Translations under genes and position numbers: made by a program
In this document: piece by piece, positions 38,866 to 48,131 of the stretch
Position numbering within the stretch: the stretch's first letter is position 1
How the letters are laid out: each line of letters begins with the position of its first letter
The notes under the pieces: generated by a model
Database searches by the model: none
What the model was told of the DNA's origin: nothing
The model's input: only the letters and a program-made list of their open reading frames with translations
Origin: Methylobacterium ajmalii
Lineage (GTDB): Bacteria; Pseudomonadota; Alphaproteobacteria; Rhizobiales; Beijerinckiaceae
Reading direction: 5' to 3'
Assembly (NCBI RefSeq): GCF_016613415.1
Contig: NZ_JACWCT010000061.1
Location: forward strand, 1-64,000
Length of the DNA stretch: 64,000 bases

Positions 38866-39987
38866 TTACTGATGGTCGCGGTTGTGCGCGCTGCCCGGCT
38901 CGAGCGCGCCGCGGGGATCGAGCTGCGCGGGCGCTGTGACGTTCGGGCCGGAGCCCTTCTCCTCGGGCACCTTTTCCAGGGCGGGCTTGGGCTTGCCGCC
39001 GATGAGCGGCTCCGCCGAGCGTCCAGGGGGCATCTCCGGCACCCCATGCGCGTGTGCGTGACCTCGATCCGTCTCCATGTCGCGGCGCATGAGGTCGACC
39101 ATGCAGGGCTTGCCCGGTTCGACGCAGCGGTTGAGCGTACGGTCGAAAAGCCCTTGCTCGACAGAGGCGAAGCGCATCACCGGTACCCGTTCGCTCGGTT
39201 TGACCAGCTCCACGAGATTCGACAGCGCGAGGATGCCGCCGGCGGCCTTCACCTCCGCCACCCAACGGTCGAAATCGGCCGCCTCGATGCCGCGCAGCTT
39301 GAACCGCATGTCGGAATAGCCACGGCCGCTGTAGTTGCCCGAGTAGCCCCAGCTGTCGCCGGGCTTGTTGAGCACGGCATTCAGCTCCGAGCGCATGGTC
39401 GGCATGGCGTAGATCATGCCGGCGAGCGTCGGTGCGTAGAACGTGTTGAACTGGTCGCTCGAAGTAATCGCGAAACGGACCGGCACGTTCACGGGCAAGG
39501 CGAGCTCGTTCACAGTGGCGATTCCGAGATCGGGATAGATAAACAGCCATTTCCAATCGAGGGCGATAACCTCGACGGTCAGCGGCTTCATGTCCGAGGG
39601 AACGGGTACGCCCGGTGCGAGGCGCTCCAGCGGCCGGAACGGGTCGAGCAGATGCGTGCTCGTCCAGGTCACTGCGCTCAGCGCAATGATGATGAGCAGC
39701 GGACACGACCAGATCACCAGTTCGAGCGTGGTCGAGTGATCGAAATCGGGTTCGTAGACCTTATTCGCGTTGCCCCGCCTGTAGCGCCAGGCGAACAGCA
39801 CGGTAAGCACCATCACCGGCACGATGATGAGCAGCATAACCGCAACCGAAAATAGGATGAGGTTGCGTTGTTGCAGCGCAACGTCTCCGGTGGGACTCAT
39901 CACCACCGCGTCGCAGCCACCGAGCAGGAGCAGCGGGAGCGCGAGGGCGAAGGCCCGTCTCAAAGGACTGAATGCTGGGTCGAACAT
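38866..39987 (-). CDS. cyoA: Cytochrome bo3 quinol oxidase subunit II
   Basis: This 373-residue subunit has a lipoprotein signal (ALPLLLLGGCDAV), two membrane helices and a periplasmic cupredoxin domain. The CuA ligands found in cytochrome c oxidases are absent, which marks it as a quinol oxidase. A His/Pro-rich tail of about 70 residues extends the C-terminus. ATG 39987 opens directly at the signal peptide. A TTGA-N6-TCAA palindrome lies 37 bp upstream of this start. Confidence 0.95.
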   Translation of the reverse strand: MFDPAFSPLRRAFALALPLLLLGGCDAVVMSPTGDVALQQRNLILFSVAVMLLIIVPVMVLTVLFAWRYRRGNANKVYEPDFDHSTTLELVIWSCPLLIIIALSAVTWTSTHLLDPFRPLERLAPGVPVPSDMKPLTVEVIALDWKWLFIYPDLGIATVNELALPVNVPVRFAITSSDQFNTFYAPTLAGMIYAMPTMRSELNAVLNKPGDSWGYSGNYSGRGYSDMRFKLRGIEAADFDRWVAEVKAAGGILALSNLVELVKPSERVPVMRFASVEQGLFDRTLNRCVEPGKPCMVDLMRRDMETDRGHAHAHGVPEMPPGRSAEPLIGGKPKPALEKVPEEKGSGPNVTAPAQLDPRGALEPGSAHNRDHQ

Positions 39988-40023
39988 GGCCGCTGGGATA
40001 GCCGGCGCGGACCCCCGTCGACT

Positions 40024-40037
40024 TTGACCGCGGTCAA
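40024..40037. promoter_or_regulatory. FNR/FixK-type palindrome TTGACCGCGGTCAA
   Basis: A perfect 14-bp palindrome of the form TTGA-N6-TCAA lies between cyoA (leftward) and the MFS gene (rightward), 37 bp from the cyoA start. Half-sites are TTGAC rather than TTGAT. A position this close to the start suggests repression or control of the oxidase by one of the FNR-type regulators. Confidence 0.7.
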
Positions 40038-40140
40038 ATCCCCTCGGTTCGCTCGCCGTTATGGCCGTCGTGGAACCGATCGCCGGTGAGGCACGCGGTC
40101 CGAACCCACGCGGGGACGCGGACGTAAGGAGACCTAACGG

Positions 40141-41478
40141 ATGGCAGTCACGAGCGCCGGCCCCGCGAGTTCGAAACCGTTGGAGCGCGATGCCCGGCTC
40201 GTCAACGCACGCGAGCACCGCATCCGGCCCGGCGAGATCGCGGTCGGCGTCATCATCGGACGCTCGTCAGAGTTCTTCGACTTCTTCGTCTACGCGATCG
40301 CTTCGGTGCTAGTCTTCCCGTCACTGGTCTTTCCATACGCAGACGCGCTGACCGGCACACTATACTCGTTTGCGATCTTCTCGCTGGCCTTCGTCGCCCG
40401 GCCCTTCGGCGCCCTCGTCTTCATGCGGGTCGACCGGTGGCATGGGCGGGGCGTGAAGCTCACGGCGGCGCTCTTTCTGCTCGGAGGATCGACGGCGGCC
40501 ATGGCGTTCCTGCCCGGCCACGCGCAGGTCGGCGGTCTTGCCGCGATCCTCCTAGGGATCCTCAGGATCGGACAGGGTTTCGCACAGGGCGGCACCTGGG
40601 ACGGGCTGCCCGCGCTGCTGTCGCTCAGTGCGCCGGCGGAACGGCGCGGCTGGTTCAGGATGGTCCCGCAGCTTGGCGCACCGATCGGCATGTTCGTGGC
40701 GAGCGCCCTGTTCGCGTTCCTGCTCGCCACGCTGAAGCCGGCGGACTTCCTCGATTGGGGCTGGCGCTACCCATTCTTCGTAGCCTTCGTCATCAACGTC
40801 GTGGCGCTGTTCGCGAGGCTGCGCCTGATCTCCACGCCCGAATTCACCCGACTCTACGAGAGCCGGGAGTTGCAGCCGTCCCGCCTATCGGACCTCGTGC
40901 GCGAAGAGGGACGAACGGTAATCCTCGGTGCGTTCACCCCCCTGGCGAGCTTCGCGCTCTTCCACCTCGTCACGGTGTTTCCCCTGTCATGGGTGGTGCT
41001 GGCCGGAGGCGACGCATCCTTGCGCTTCCTAGTGATCGAGCTGGTCGGGGCCGGTGTCGGGCTCGCGACCGTGGCGCTGTCTGGGCTCCTCGCGGATCGG
41101 CTCGGGGGGCGGACCGTGCTCGGGCTCTCCGCGGTGCTGATCGGCGCCTATGGTGGCTTCGCGCCGCGGTTGCTCGACAAGGGGCCCGCAGGCGAATGGA
41201 CCTACGTGCTGCTGGGCTTCGCCTTCCTCGGGCTCGCTTTCGGCCAGTCTTCGGGTGCGCTGAACGCCAGCTTCTCGGCCAAGCACCGCTACACGGGCGC
41301 GGGCACGACTGCGACAGCCGCTTGGTTCATCGGCGCCGGCTTCGCACCACTTGTCGCCCTTTGGCTCGCGAGCACCTTCGGCCTATGGTCGGTCGGCGCC
41401 TATCTCGTCTCCGGTGCCCTGTGCACGCTCGCGGCCCTTGGGCTGAATCGGGTGCTGCACAGAGCGCCAACGCGATAA
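40141..41478 (+). CDS. MFS transporter, metabolite:H+ symporter type
   Basis: This 445-residue protein has about 12 membrane helices and a GRSSEFFDFFVYAIAS start typical of the metabolite-proton symporter subgroup. The RPFGALVF and DRWHGRGVKL motif of the loop between helices 2 and 3 is also seen. It is divergent from cyoA. It probably imports an organic acid or a similar solute; substrate is not predictable. Confidence 0.88.
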   Translation: MAVTSAGPASSKPLERDARLVNAREHRIRPGEIAVGVIIGRSSEFFDFFVYAIASVLVFPSLVFPYADALTGTLYSFAIFSLAFVARPFGALVFMRVDRWHGRGVKLTAALFLLGGSTAAMAFLPGHAQVGGLAAILLGILRIGQGFAQGGTWDGLPALLSLSAPAERRGWFRMVPQLGAPIGMFVASALFAFLLATLKPADFLDWGWRYPFFVAFVINVVALFARLRLISTPEFTRLYESRELQPSRLSDLVREEGRTVILGAFTPLASFALFHLVTVFPLSWVVLAGGDASLRFLVIELVGAGVGLATVALSGLLADRLGGRTVLGLSAVLIGAYGGFAPRLLDKGPAGEWTYVLLGFAFLGLAFGQSSGALNASFSAKHRYTGAGTTATAAWFIGAGFAPLVALWLASTFGLWSVGAYLVSGALCTLAALGLNRVLHRAPTR

Positions 41479-41845
41479 AAGCAGGGTCTTCTACCACCCT
41501 TTGCGTCGCCTCGCGCGTCTGCTTCGTACGCCTAGTTTCTACAAGCGGTTGTTCCACTCCCGACCAAGGTCGAACATTCGACCTAATCAGATTGCCGGAA
41601 GGCAGATTTCCCAAAATTCCGTGAGTGGTGGAAAGCGGACTCCCGCTTAGTCAAACTAATTGGATTGTGACCCTGGACGTTAGCAGCCGCCGCCTATTTT
41701 CCTGCAGGTCACTCCGGTTCTGCCTGCTCGCTCGGCCGGAGTCACCGGCGACCCGGCCGCTGCAACCTTTGCAGCAGCCGGGTCGCCGTCAGCACACCAC
41801 GCAAGAAGGGACGTTTGACAGCGTCCCCAGTGTTTGCTTCTCAGG
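41479..41845. other. Intergenic region between MFS and DUF892 genes
   Basis: About 365 bp without a gene. The right half holds a strong stem-loop listed separately. The left half is less GC-rich and shows nothing else. Confidence 0.5.
41746..41788 (-). terminator. Two-tier stem-loop, likely terminator
   Basis: The outer arms are CGGCGACCCGGC (41746-41757) and its complement (41777-41788). The inner arms are GCTGCAA (41759-41765) and TTGCAGC (41769-41775). It lies about 58 bp beyond the stop of the leftward DUF892 gene. Confidence 0.65.
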
Positions 41846-42424
41846 TCAAGCGGATTTCCGGCGGCCTTTGCCCTTGGTCTGAACCTTGTCATTGTCGTCT
41901 TCATCTTCCTCGCCGACGTCGTCCTCAGCGCCTTCCATGCCCTCAACGTTGATACGCTCGGCGATCTGGGTAAGCAGCTCGTCAGTCTTCTTTTCTTCCT
42001 GCAGGGTCTCGTCCAGCAGCTTAGCTGCGTCCTTGTAGCCGAGCTGTGACGCCCAAGTTTTCAGCGTGCCATAGCGAGCGATCTCGTAGTGCTCGACCGC
42101 CTGGGCGCAGCCGGCCAGCACTGCATCGGCAGCCGGACCACCGCCGAAATCCTCCAGATCCTCCTCCATTTCGGAGGTCAGACCCTGCATCGCCTCGCAG
42201 GTCTTGGCACGTGCCGGCTTGCCGATGATCTCGAACACCTGCTGCAGGCGCTCGATCTGGTTGCCACTCTCCTCGGCATGGATCTCAAACGCCTGCTTGA
42301 GTTCCTTATGCTGCGCGGACTTGGCCGCTTTCTTGAGTGCACGCACAGACTGCTTCTCGGCGTAGTAGATGTCCTTAAGCGTCTCGTAGAACGCGTCCTG
42401 CAAGGTCTTCTGATTGGTAGCCAT
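41846..42424 (-). CDS. DUF892 (YciE/YciF-like) ferritin-like protein
   Basis: This is a 192-residue four-helix-bundle protein of the DUF892 family. Metal-ligand-type residues lie in TLKDIYYAEKQ, HAEESGNQIERL, AVEHYEIARYGTL and DETLQEEKKTDELL. A Lys/Asp-rich tail follows. Such proteins are associated with stress responses. The ATG at 42424 follows an AAAGGGAATGGA-type site. Confidence 0.92.
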   Translation of the reverse strand: MATNQKTLQDAFYETLKDIYYAEKQSVRALKKAAKSAQHKELKQAFEIHAEESGNQIERLQQVFEIIGKPARAKTCEAMQGLTSEMEEDLEDFGGGPAADAVLAGCAQAVEHYEIARYGTLKTWASQLGYKDAAKLLDETLQEEKKTDELLTQIAERINVEGMEGAEDDVGEEDEDDNDKVQTKGKGRRKSA

Positions 42425-42564
42425 GTAAATCCATTCCCTTTGCAATATTCAATCTGGTCGCTGGCAGCCTCGCTGCAGCCAGCGTGTCCGTAAGAACGTG
42501 CGGGATTGAGGAGGGGTCCATAAATTCAGCTGTTAAAAATCCTGTGCATGACGGGGAAAGTTTC

Positions 42565-42960
42565 CTAGTTCAAGGAACCTCCCACCGCTTGCAGCTCACG
42601 CAGCACCTGCTCAACCAGCCCGGCAGAGTAGGGTTTGTCGATGAAGCGCGCTTTAGGAGGGAGGTCCCCGGGACCAGGCTTAGCTGCCCCCGAGCACACC
42701 ACAATCATGATCTCAGGCCAGTGAAGAGCAACTTCGCGAGCCAAGTCAAAGCCATTGAGCTTACCTGGCATGTTCACATCCGTGAACAGAAGATCGATGC
42801 CGTCCTTCTCCTGGAGGTAGCGCAACGCCGCATCAGCGCTGGCCACCTCCAGGACTTTGTATCCGGCATCGGCCAGGGTATCGGCTGCTTCCATTCTGAG
42901 CAGGAACTCATCTTCGGCAACCAGCGCGACAACGGGTGGAGGTTCAGCATCTAAACTCAT
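42565..42960 (-). CDS. Single-domain response regulator
   Basis: This 131-residue receiver has the acidic pair in VAEDEFLLR, the phosphoacceptor Asp in LFTDVNMPG and the Lys in FIDKPYS. No output domain is present. It lies 78 bp after the HWE kinase stop on the same strand and is its most likely partner. Confidence 0.9.
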   Translation of the reverse strand: MSLDAEPPPVVALVAEDEFLLRMEAADTLADAGYKVLEVASADAALRYLQEKDGIDLLFTDVNMPGKLNGFDLAREVALHWPEIMIVVCSGAAKPGPGDLPPKARFIDKPYSAGLVEQVLRELQAVGGSLN

Positions 42961-43038
42961 GTGAAAATAAGATGGCTACCGGGCAGAGGGTTTCAGCTTG
43001 GCTGTATACAAAAACTTCCTTCTCACAGAAGATTGCCG

Positions 43039-45657
43039 CTAAGCCACATCTTCGACATGCACGTCCTGCATGGAGGCAAGGGACGCTTCCAAGCGACAAA
43101 TCAGGCCGGTTGGGGCGTAGGTGAGCTTGACCTCACCGTTGACCTCGGCGGTGAAGCTGCGCTCGATCAGGCGGGAGCCGAAGCCGCGCCGTGCGGGCTG
43201 ACTCAGGATGGGCGGCCCGCCCTGCTCGGTCCAGGTCAAGCAAAACTTGGAGCCCCCGCTCTCGTGGACTACGTGCCAGCGCAGGTCCACGAAGCCATCC
43301 TCGTTCGAGAGTGCGCCATATTTCGCAGCGTTGGTGGCCAGCTCATGTATCGCCAGCGATAACGCAAGCGCGGGCTTGGCCGCTAGCAGCACGTTCGGAC
43401 CACTGATCCGGATACGCGAGGCGCTGGTCTGTTGGTGAACACACAGGGCGCCTTCGATCACCTCAGCGATTGGAGCGGCTGTCCAGCTGGCCTGCGTGAG
43501 AATGTCGTGCGCCCGACCTAGCGAGATCAGGCGAGCGCCGAACGCCTCGCGGACCTCATCAAGGTCTGTGGCGCCACGTAGCGTCTGGCTGGCAATCGCC
43601 TGGACCATCGCCAGGGTGTTCTTGATCCGGTGCTGCAACTCGCCCGTGAGGAGGCGCTGGTGCTCTTCTGCCCGCTTACGCTCAGTGATGTCCAGCATCG
43701 CCCCGATCATGCGGGTTGCCTTCCCCTGCGCGTTACGGATGACGTAGCCGCGGTCGAGGATGTCGGCATAGGAGCCATCCGCACGCAGGAAGCGGTACTC
43801 GTTGCTCCAGGTGGTGCCAGTCCCATCGATGACGGCATGGATGGAGGCGTCAATACGCCCACGGTCGTCAGGATGGATGTGGCTGATCCACCAGTCGCCG
43901 GTCGGCTCGACCGCATCGGGCGTGTAGCCGTGAGCCACCCGCATCGCCTCGGTCCAGAGCACGTGGTTGCTGGCGAGGTTCCAGTCCCAGATCGCATCGT
44001 TGGTGGCTTGCCCCGCGAGGCGATAGCGTTCCTCGGTCTCGCGCAGAGTCTGCTCGGCGCGCCGACTTTGGGTGACATCGCGTGCGGTACCGATGAGGCG
44101 TACTGGTCGCCCGCCCTCAAACAGGGTTTGACCCTTTGCGGACACCCAACGCTCGGTGCCGTCCTCCGGGGTGATCGTGCGATAGGTGATGTCATAGATG
44201 CCGGCGCCGTCCGGATCGACGGCGGCGGCCACCGCCTTGTTTGCTCGATCGTGGTCGTCTGGGTGCACACGGGCCAGGTGGACGGTCAGGTCAACGTGGG
44301 CATTCGGCGCCAGGCCGTAGAAAGAGCGAATACGGTTGTCCCACTTGAGTTCGTCCGCGACGAGGTCGTAGTCGAACACGCCCGTCTCGGTCGCCTCGAC
44401 GGCAAGGCGCAACTGCTCTTGCGCGGCGCGCAGCGCGCCTTCAGCCTCCTTTCGATCGTGGATGTCGAGAGCGATACCGATCCAGCTTTCCAGAATGCCA
44501 GCAGCGTCGCGTATGGGCCGTCCCCGCGCGAGGAACCAGCGGTACTGGCCATCACTGGCGCGACGTAACGGGATTTCGACCTCGTAGGAGCCCTCGGTCT
44601 CAACCGCGCGCCTCCAGATTCCAAGCACCCGGTCGCGGTGGTCGGGATGAATGGCGTTGGCCCACCCGTCGCCACGGGTGTCGCCAGGGGTCAGGCTGGT
44701 GTACTCGTACCAGACTGGATTGCAGTAGGTGATGTTGCCGGCGGCATCGCCGAACCAGACCACCTGCGGGCTGACCTCGACGAGCGAGCGGAAGCGCAGC
44801 TCACTGGCGTTGCGTTCGGCCGCCTCGTTGCGCTGCTGAGTGCGGTCGCGCAGGATTTTGAGAAAGCCCTGCACGGTGCCGTTCTCGGCTTTGAGCGGCA
44901 TCAGCTCACCGTTGGCCCAGAACCGCTCGCCATTCTTGCGCAGGTGCCAGCGCTCGTCCGGGGCGCTGCCCTGGGTCAGGGCCAGATGCATTTCGGTTTC
45001 CGGGCGGCCGATGGACCGATCTTCAGGAGTGAAGATCAGGTGAGCTGGGTCACCCAACACCTCGACCTCACGCCAGCCCAGAATGCGCTCGGCCCCGCTA
45101 TTCCACCGCGTGATCCGGCCGCCGTGATCCATGGCAATGATCGCATAGTCGGTCGCACTATCGAGGATGCGCTCGTGCAACATTCGCTGTGCGCGGTGCG
45201 TGCGGGCAGCGGCCCGCATCTCAAGTAGCGTGACCGTCTGACGGGCAAGGCTGCGCAGGCACTCTTGCTGCGCCTTCGTCAGGCCAACTGGGCGCGGTGC
45301 AGGATCCAGCACGCACAGGATGCCCCATAACCTACCATCAGCCGACTGCAGGCGCACGGCTGCGTAGAAGCGGGCCACTGCCCCGCTGGTAAGTCGCGGA
45401 CGGCTTTGCAGCCCCGGATCTTTGTGCAGGTCAGGGACGATGAGCAGTTCATCCGCCGTTGCAGCATCGGCGGACACGTCAGGGTCCAACACGCTAACAG
45501 CATCAGGGGCACTGTAGGAGGCGTGCACCTGGAGACGCTCACCCGCCTGCAGGCAGATCAGGGCATGCGCGACCTGGCAGAGCTCGGCCGCCAGACGTAC
45601 GACGTCGTTGAAGCTCTGCTTTGGGACACTGTCGAGGGGATCGTCGGACCAGGGCAT
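43039..45657 (-). CDS. GAF/multi-PAS HWE-family histidine kinase
   Basis: This 872-residue cytoplasmic sensor has an N-terminal GAF domain (about residues 15-150), four PAS domains with PAC segments (about 160-660) and a C-terminal HWE-type kinase. The H-box LQHRIKNTLAMVQAIA, the HELATNAAKYGALS N-box and RRGFGSRLIE are intact. No membrane segment is seen. HWE kinases are abundant in alphaproteobacteria and often feed single receivers. It is followed by a receiver gene and preceded by a Crp-like regulator. Confidence 0.93.
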   Translation of the reverse strand: MPWSDDPLDSVPKQSFNDVVRLAAELCQVAHALICLQAGERLQVHASYSAPDAVSVLDPDVSADAATADELLIVPDLHKDPGLQSRPRLTSGAVARFYAAVRLQSADGRLWGILCVLDPAPRPVGLTKAQQECLRSLARQTVTLLEMRAAARTHRAQRMLHERILDSATDYAIIAMDHGGRITRWNSGAERILGWREVEVLGDPAHLIFTPEDRSIGRPETEMHLALTQGSAPDERWHLRKNGERFWANGELMPLKAENGTVQGFLKILRDRTQQRNEAAERNASELRFRSLVEVSPQVVWFGDAAGNITYCNPVWYEYTSLTPGDTRGDGWANAIHPDHRDRVLGIWRRAVETEGSYEVEIPLRRASDGQYRWFLARGRPIRDAAGILESWIGIALDIHDRKEAEGALRAAQEQLRLAVEATETGVFDYDLVADELKWDNRIRSFYGLAPNAHVDLTVHLARVHPDDHDRANKAVAAAVDPDGAGIYDITYRTITPEDGTERWVSAKGQTLFEGGRPVRLIGTARDVTQSRRAEQTLRETEERYRLAGQATNDAIWDWNLASNHVLWTEAMRVAHGYTPDAVEPTGDWWISHIHPDDRGRIDASIHAVIDGTGTTWSNEYRFLRADGSYADILDRGYVIRNAQGKATRMIGAMLDITERKRAEEHQRLLTGELQHRIKNTLAMVQAIASQTLRGATDLDEVREAFGARLISLGRAHDILTQASWTAAPIAEVIEGALCVHQQTSASRIRISGPNVLLAAKPALALSLAIHELATNAAKYGALSNEDGFVDLRWHVVHESGGSKFCLTWTEQGGPPILSQPARRGFGSRLIERSFTAEVNGEVKLTYAPTGLICRLEASLASMQDVHVEDVA

Positions 45658-45708
45658 GAGTTTGTCAGGCAGGCGTGCGAGCTTGGTTTCAGTGCAAGGG
45701 GATAACCT

Positions 45709-46500
45709 TTAGACGGCTTGAGACATCGGTGGGCCTTCCGCTGGGACAGGGCGGAGCGATACCAGGGTGCCTGAGGCATTATAGACGGCGCCCAGCACCG
45801 TCTCGAAATGCCGCTTGACCGCGCCGTGGCACTCGCAGGCCGCCGCTTCCATCAAAGGACGGCTCTCAATGATGATGCGCCCGCGGCGCACCTGGATCAG
45901 GCCCTGTTCCTGGAGTGTTCGCAGCGTGCGCGTGAGATAGGAGCGCTGCACCCCTAACAGCTCGGCCAACACCTCATGGGTGATCGGCAGGACCTCGCTG
46001 CCAAGCCGGTCTTGCAAACTCAGCAACCAGCGGGAGCAGCGAGCCTCGATCGTGTGGCTGGCATTGCAGGCCACAGACTGCAGCACTTGGGCGAGCAGGC
46101 AGTCGGAGTAGCGGGTCATCAGGTTTCGCAAGCCTGGAGAGGTCTGCTTGATCTGCTGGAGGACCGCAGCTTCCACACGCAACACAGAGCCGGGAACCTG
46201 CACCACCGCACGGCTGAACGCCGGCAGCAATCCTTGGCTGACCACACCGCCGATGGCGCCCTCATGGCCGACCGTAGCGGTCTCAACGGCTCGACCGTCC
46301 TGCAGCCCGATGACGAGGGCGGCCACACACGGTCCGAGCGGGAACGAGATGTGGCTGACATCCACGCCGGCCTCAAACAACACCTCGCCCCGCCGGTAGG
46401 GTTTGAGCTCCAGATGCGGCTCGAGCAGCGCGCGATCGGGCACGCGCAGGGCGCGGAGGAGTAGATTGCCACTGAGCGGGGTTTCAAGGGCAGACGGCAT
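45709..46500 (-). CDS. Crp/Fnr family regulator without cysteine cluster
   Basis: This 263-residue regulator has an N-terminal beta barrel (PYRRGEVLFEAGVDVSHISF) and a C-terminal winged helix (THEVLAELLGVQRSYLTRTLRTL). It lacks the N-terminal Cys cluster and the E-x-x-S-R recognition helix of the two FNR-type genes, so its ligand and target differ. ATG 46500 gives the usual N-terminus. It is upstream of the HWE kinase on the same strand with a 51-bp gap. Confidence 0.85.
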   Translation of the reverse strand: MPSALETPLSGNLLLRALRVPDRALLEPHLELKPYRRGEVLFEAGVDVSHISFPLGPCVAALVIGLQDGRAVETATVGHEGAIGGVVSQGLLPAFSRAVVQVPGSVLRVEAAVLQQIKQTSPGLRNLMTRYSDCLLAQVLQSVACNASHTIEARCSRWLLSLQDRLGSEVLPITHEVLAELLGVQRSYLTRTLRTLQEQGLIQVRRGRIIIESRPLMEAAACECHGAVKRHFETVLGAVYNASGTLVSLRPVPAEGPPMSQAV

Positions 46501-46717
46501 GGGGCAGTGGCGGCTTGCTTCTGTTTGTGTCGGGTCCCCTCTTTTACCGCAACGCTTGAACGGCTGTCTGTACACAAGTGCACAGATGCTCAGAAATTCG
46601 GCGCTTTTCATCGGCTTGGCCGGTGTGTGCCGCTCCGTAGAATAACTTATGCAACCAATGGCGCTGTAAGGGTTTCTAGGTCTACACGGTCCCGCCCTAT
46701 CCATATCACGCAATCAG

Positions 46718-46966
46718 ATGCCACGCTATTTTCTCGACTTCCAGGATGGTTCGCTGTGGCTGAAGGACGATGAAGGCCAGGAGTACGAGAACCTTCGCGA
46801 GGCGCGTGACGCTGCGATCGCGGCACTTCCTGATATCGGCAGGGAGGCGCCGCCGCAGGACGGCCACCGCGATTTCGTGGCCTTTGTACGCGACGAGCAC
46901 GGGACACAGCTCTGCACGGTACGACTGAACCTTGACGCGGAGTGCAGTCCTGAGCACCAAAACTGA
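46718..46966 (+). CDS. DUF6894 family small protein
   Basis: This 82-residue protein has the pattern RYFLDFQDGSLWLKDDEGQE, then EARDAAIAALPDI and the closing RDEHGTQLCTVRLN. This is the DUF6894 layout common in Methylobacterium and rhizobia. Function unknown. It is divergent from the Crp-like gene. Confidence 0.85.
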   Translation: MPRYFLDFQDGSLWLKDDEGQEYENLREARDAAIAALPDIGREAPPQDGHRDFVAFVRDEHGTQLCTVRLNLDAECSPEHQN

Positions 46967-47101
46967 GCTGCGGACACTTTGGTCACGCCGTGCGGTTTAG
47001 CTATCCTCGACAGTAACCTGGTCCGTGACGCCGTCGGTCTTGCTACTGAGCCTCGGCACTTCATTGAGTGAGGAGGTGGCGGCCGCTCAACCGTAGAACC
47101 C

Positions 47102-47218
47102 TTAAGCCCTCATGCGCGCTAGGAGCTGATGGACCTGCTCCTGGGCCGCGGCGTCCCGCTTCCGCTCCTCGAACCCGTGCGCGAGCATCGGCAGGAGCCT
47201 GCTTGTCGCCTGCTCCAT
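47102..47218 (-). CDS. Very short open frame at the HWE relic border
   Basis: This is a 38-residue helical frame (QATSRLLPMLAHGFEERKRD) starting at an ATG that shares a CCATGG with the start of the HWE remnant on the other strand. It may be the tail of a lost gene. No recognised family. Confidence 0.25.
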   Translation of the reverse strand: MEQATSRLLPMLAHGFEERKRDAAAQEQVHQLLARMRA

Positions 47219-47741
47219 GGCCCTATCGAAGACACACGACCTCCTCACCCGCGACGACTGGAACGGCGCACCCTCGCGCGAGGTGGTGAGGAACAAGATC
47301 GGCGCCTACCGGACAGCGGGCGAGCGGTTCGTCGTCGGCGGCCCCGATGTCGAGTTGCCGCAGCGGCACGTGCTGGCCCCTGTGAATGGTGCTTCACGAA
47401 CTCGCCATGAACGCGGCTAAGTAGGGGCGCTGTCGATACCGGCCGGCCAAGTCCAGGTCGAGTGGAAGGTCGTGCTCGGCGAGAGCGGCATGCGTCACCT
47501 CCGCCTCGAATGGGTTGAGGCAGGCGGTCCGCCAGTCATATTGTCGAAGCACCGGGGCTTCGGCACGCGCCTGATCTCGATGTGCATGAGGCGCGAGCTT
47601 GGCGGCGTGGCACACATCGAATTCGCTCCGGAAGGGCTTCGCTGCACCATCGAGGTGCCGATGAACGACACCGCCGGCATCATGGTCAGCCCGCACCTCG
47701 TCCAGTGCCGGGCAATCCCGGATCCCAGGGCGGCAGACTGA
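47217..47741 (+). pseudogene. HWE histidine kinase relic
   Basis: This is the C-terminal kinase core of an HWE kinase without its N-terminal part. The first piece reads LSKTHDLLTRDDWNGAPSREVV; the N-box VLHELAMNAAK follows in another frame and hits TAG where a Tyr codon is expected. A last piece in a further frame reads RLEWVEAGGPPV and HRGFGTRLIS. At least two frameshifts and the lost H-box make it non-functional. Confidence 0.8.
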
Positions 47742-48131
47742 CCGGGAGCTACGGACGTCGCGGGCAAAGGTCGGCGCTCGGGACCATCCTGCTTCGACCA
47801 AGGCCTGTCCTGCACCGCCGTTCGCATAACCCCGGAATGTGCTCGTTCGTCCAGTTGACTTTCTGGCAGACATTGTCGTCAACGGTTCCAGCCCTTAGGA
47901 ACGGGGGCGAGCCCTACGCTCGCAGTCGTGCGGGCCAGCTTCAAGTGTCTCGCCCCGGCCTGAGCTCCACCACCTTGCTGAAGCCTTCCGGCGCGGTAGG
48001 CGGACCGTGGGCCGTGACGACGGTGCCGGTGCATCTGGCTTCGGGGATTCGGTCGCGGCAGCCAAGTGGATGGGCGCAGTTGATGTGGCACGATTGCAGG
48101 TGAATTGCGGACGTCGAGCGTGCCGGTTCGT
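47742..48131. other. Intergenic, nothing recognised
   Basis: About 390 bp between the kinase relic and the antiporter stop. No gene, repeat or terminator of note was found. Confidence 0.5.

Noticed and set aside
36700-39855. Plus-strand frames opposite the cyo operon
   Set aside because: The minus strand encodes complete oxidase subunits; the opposite frames are composition shadows.
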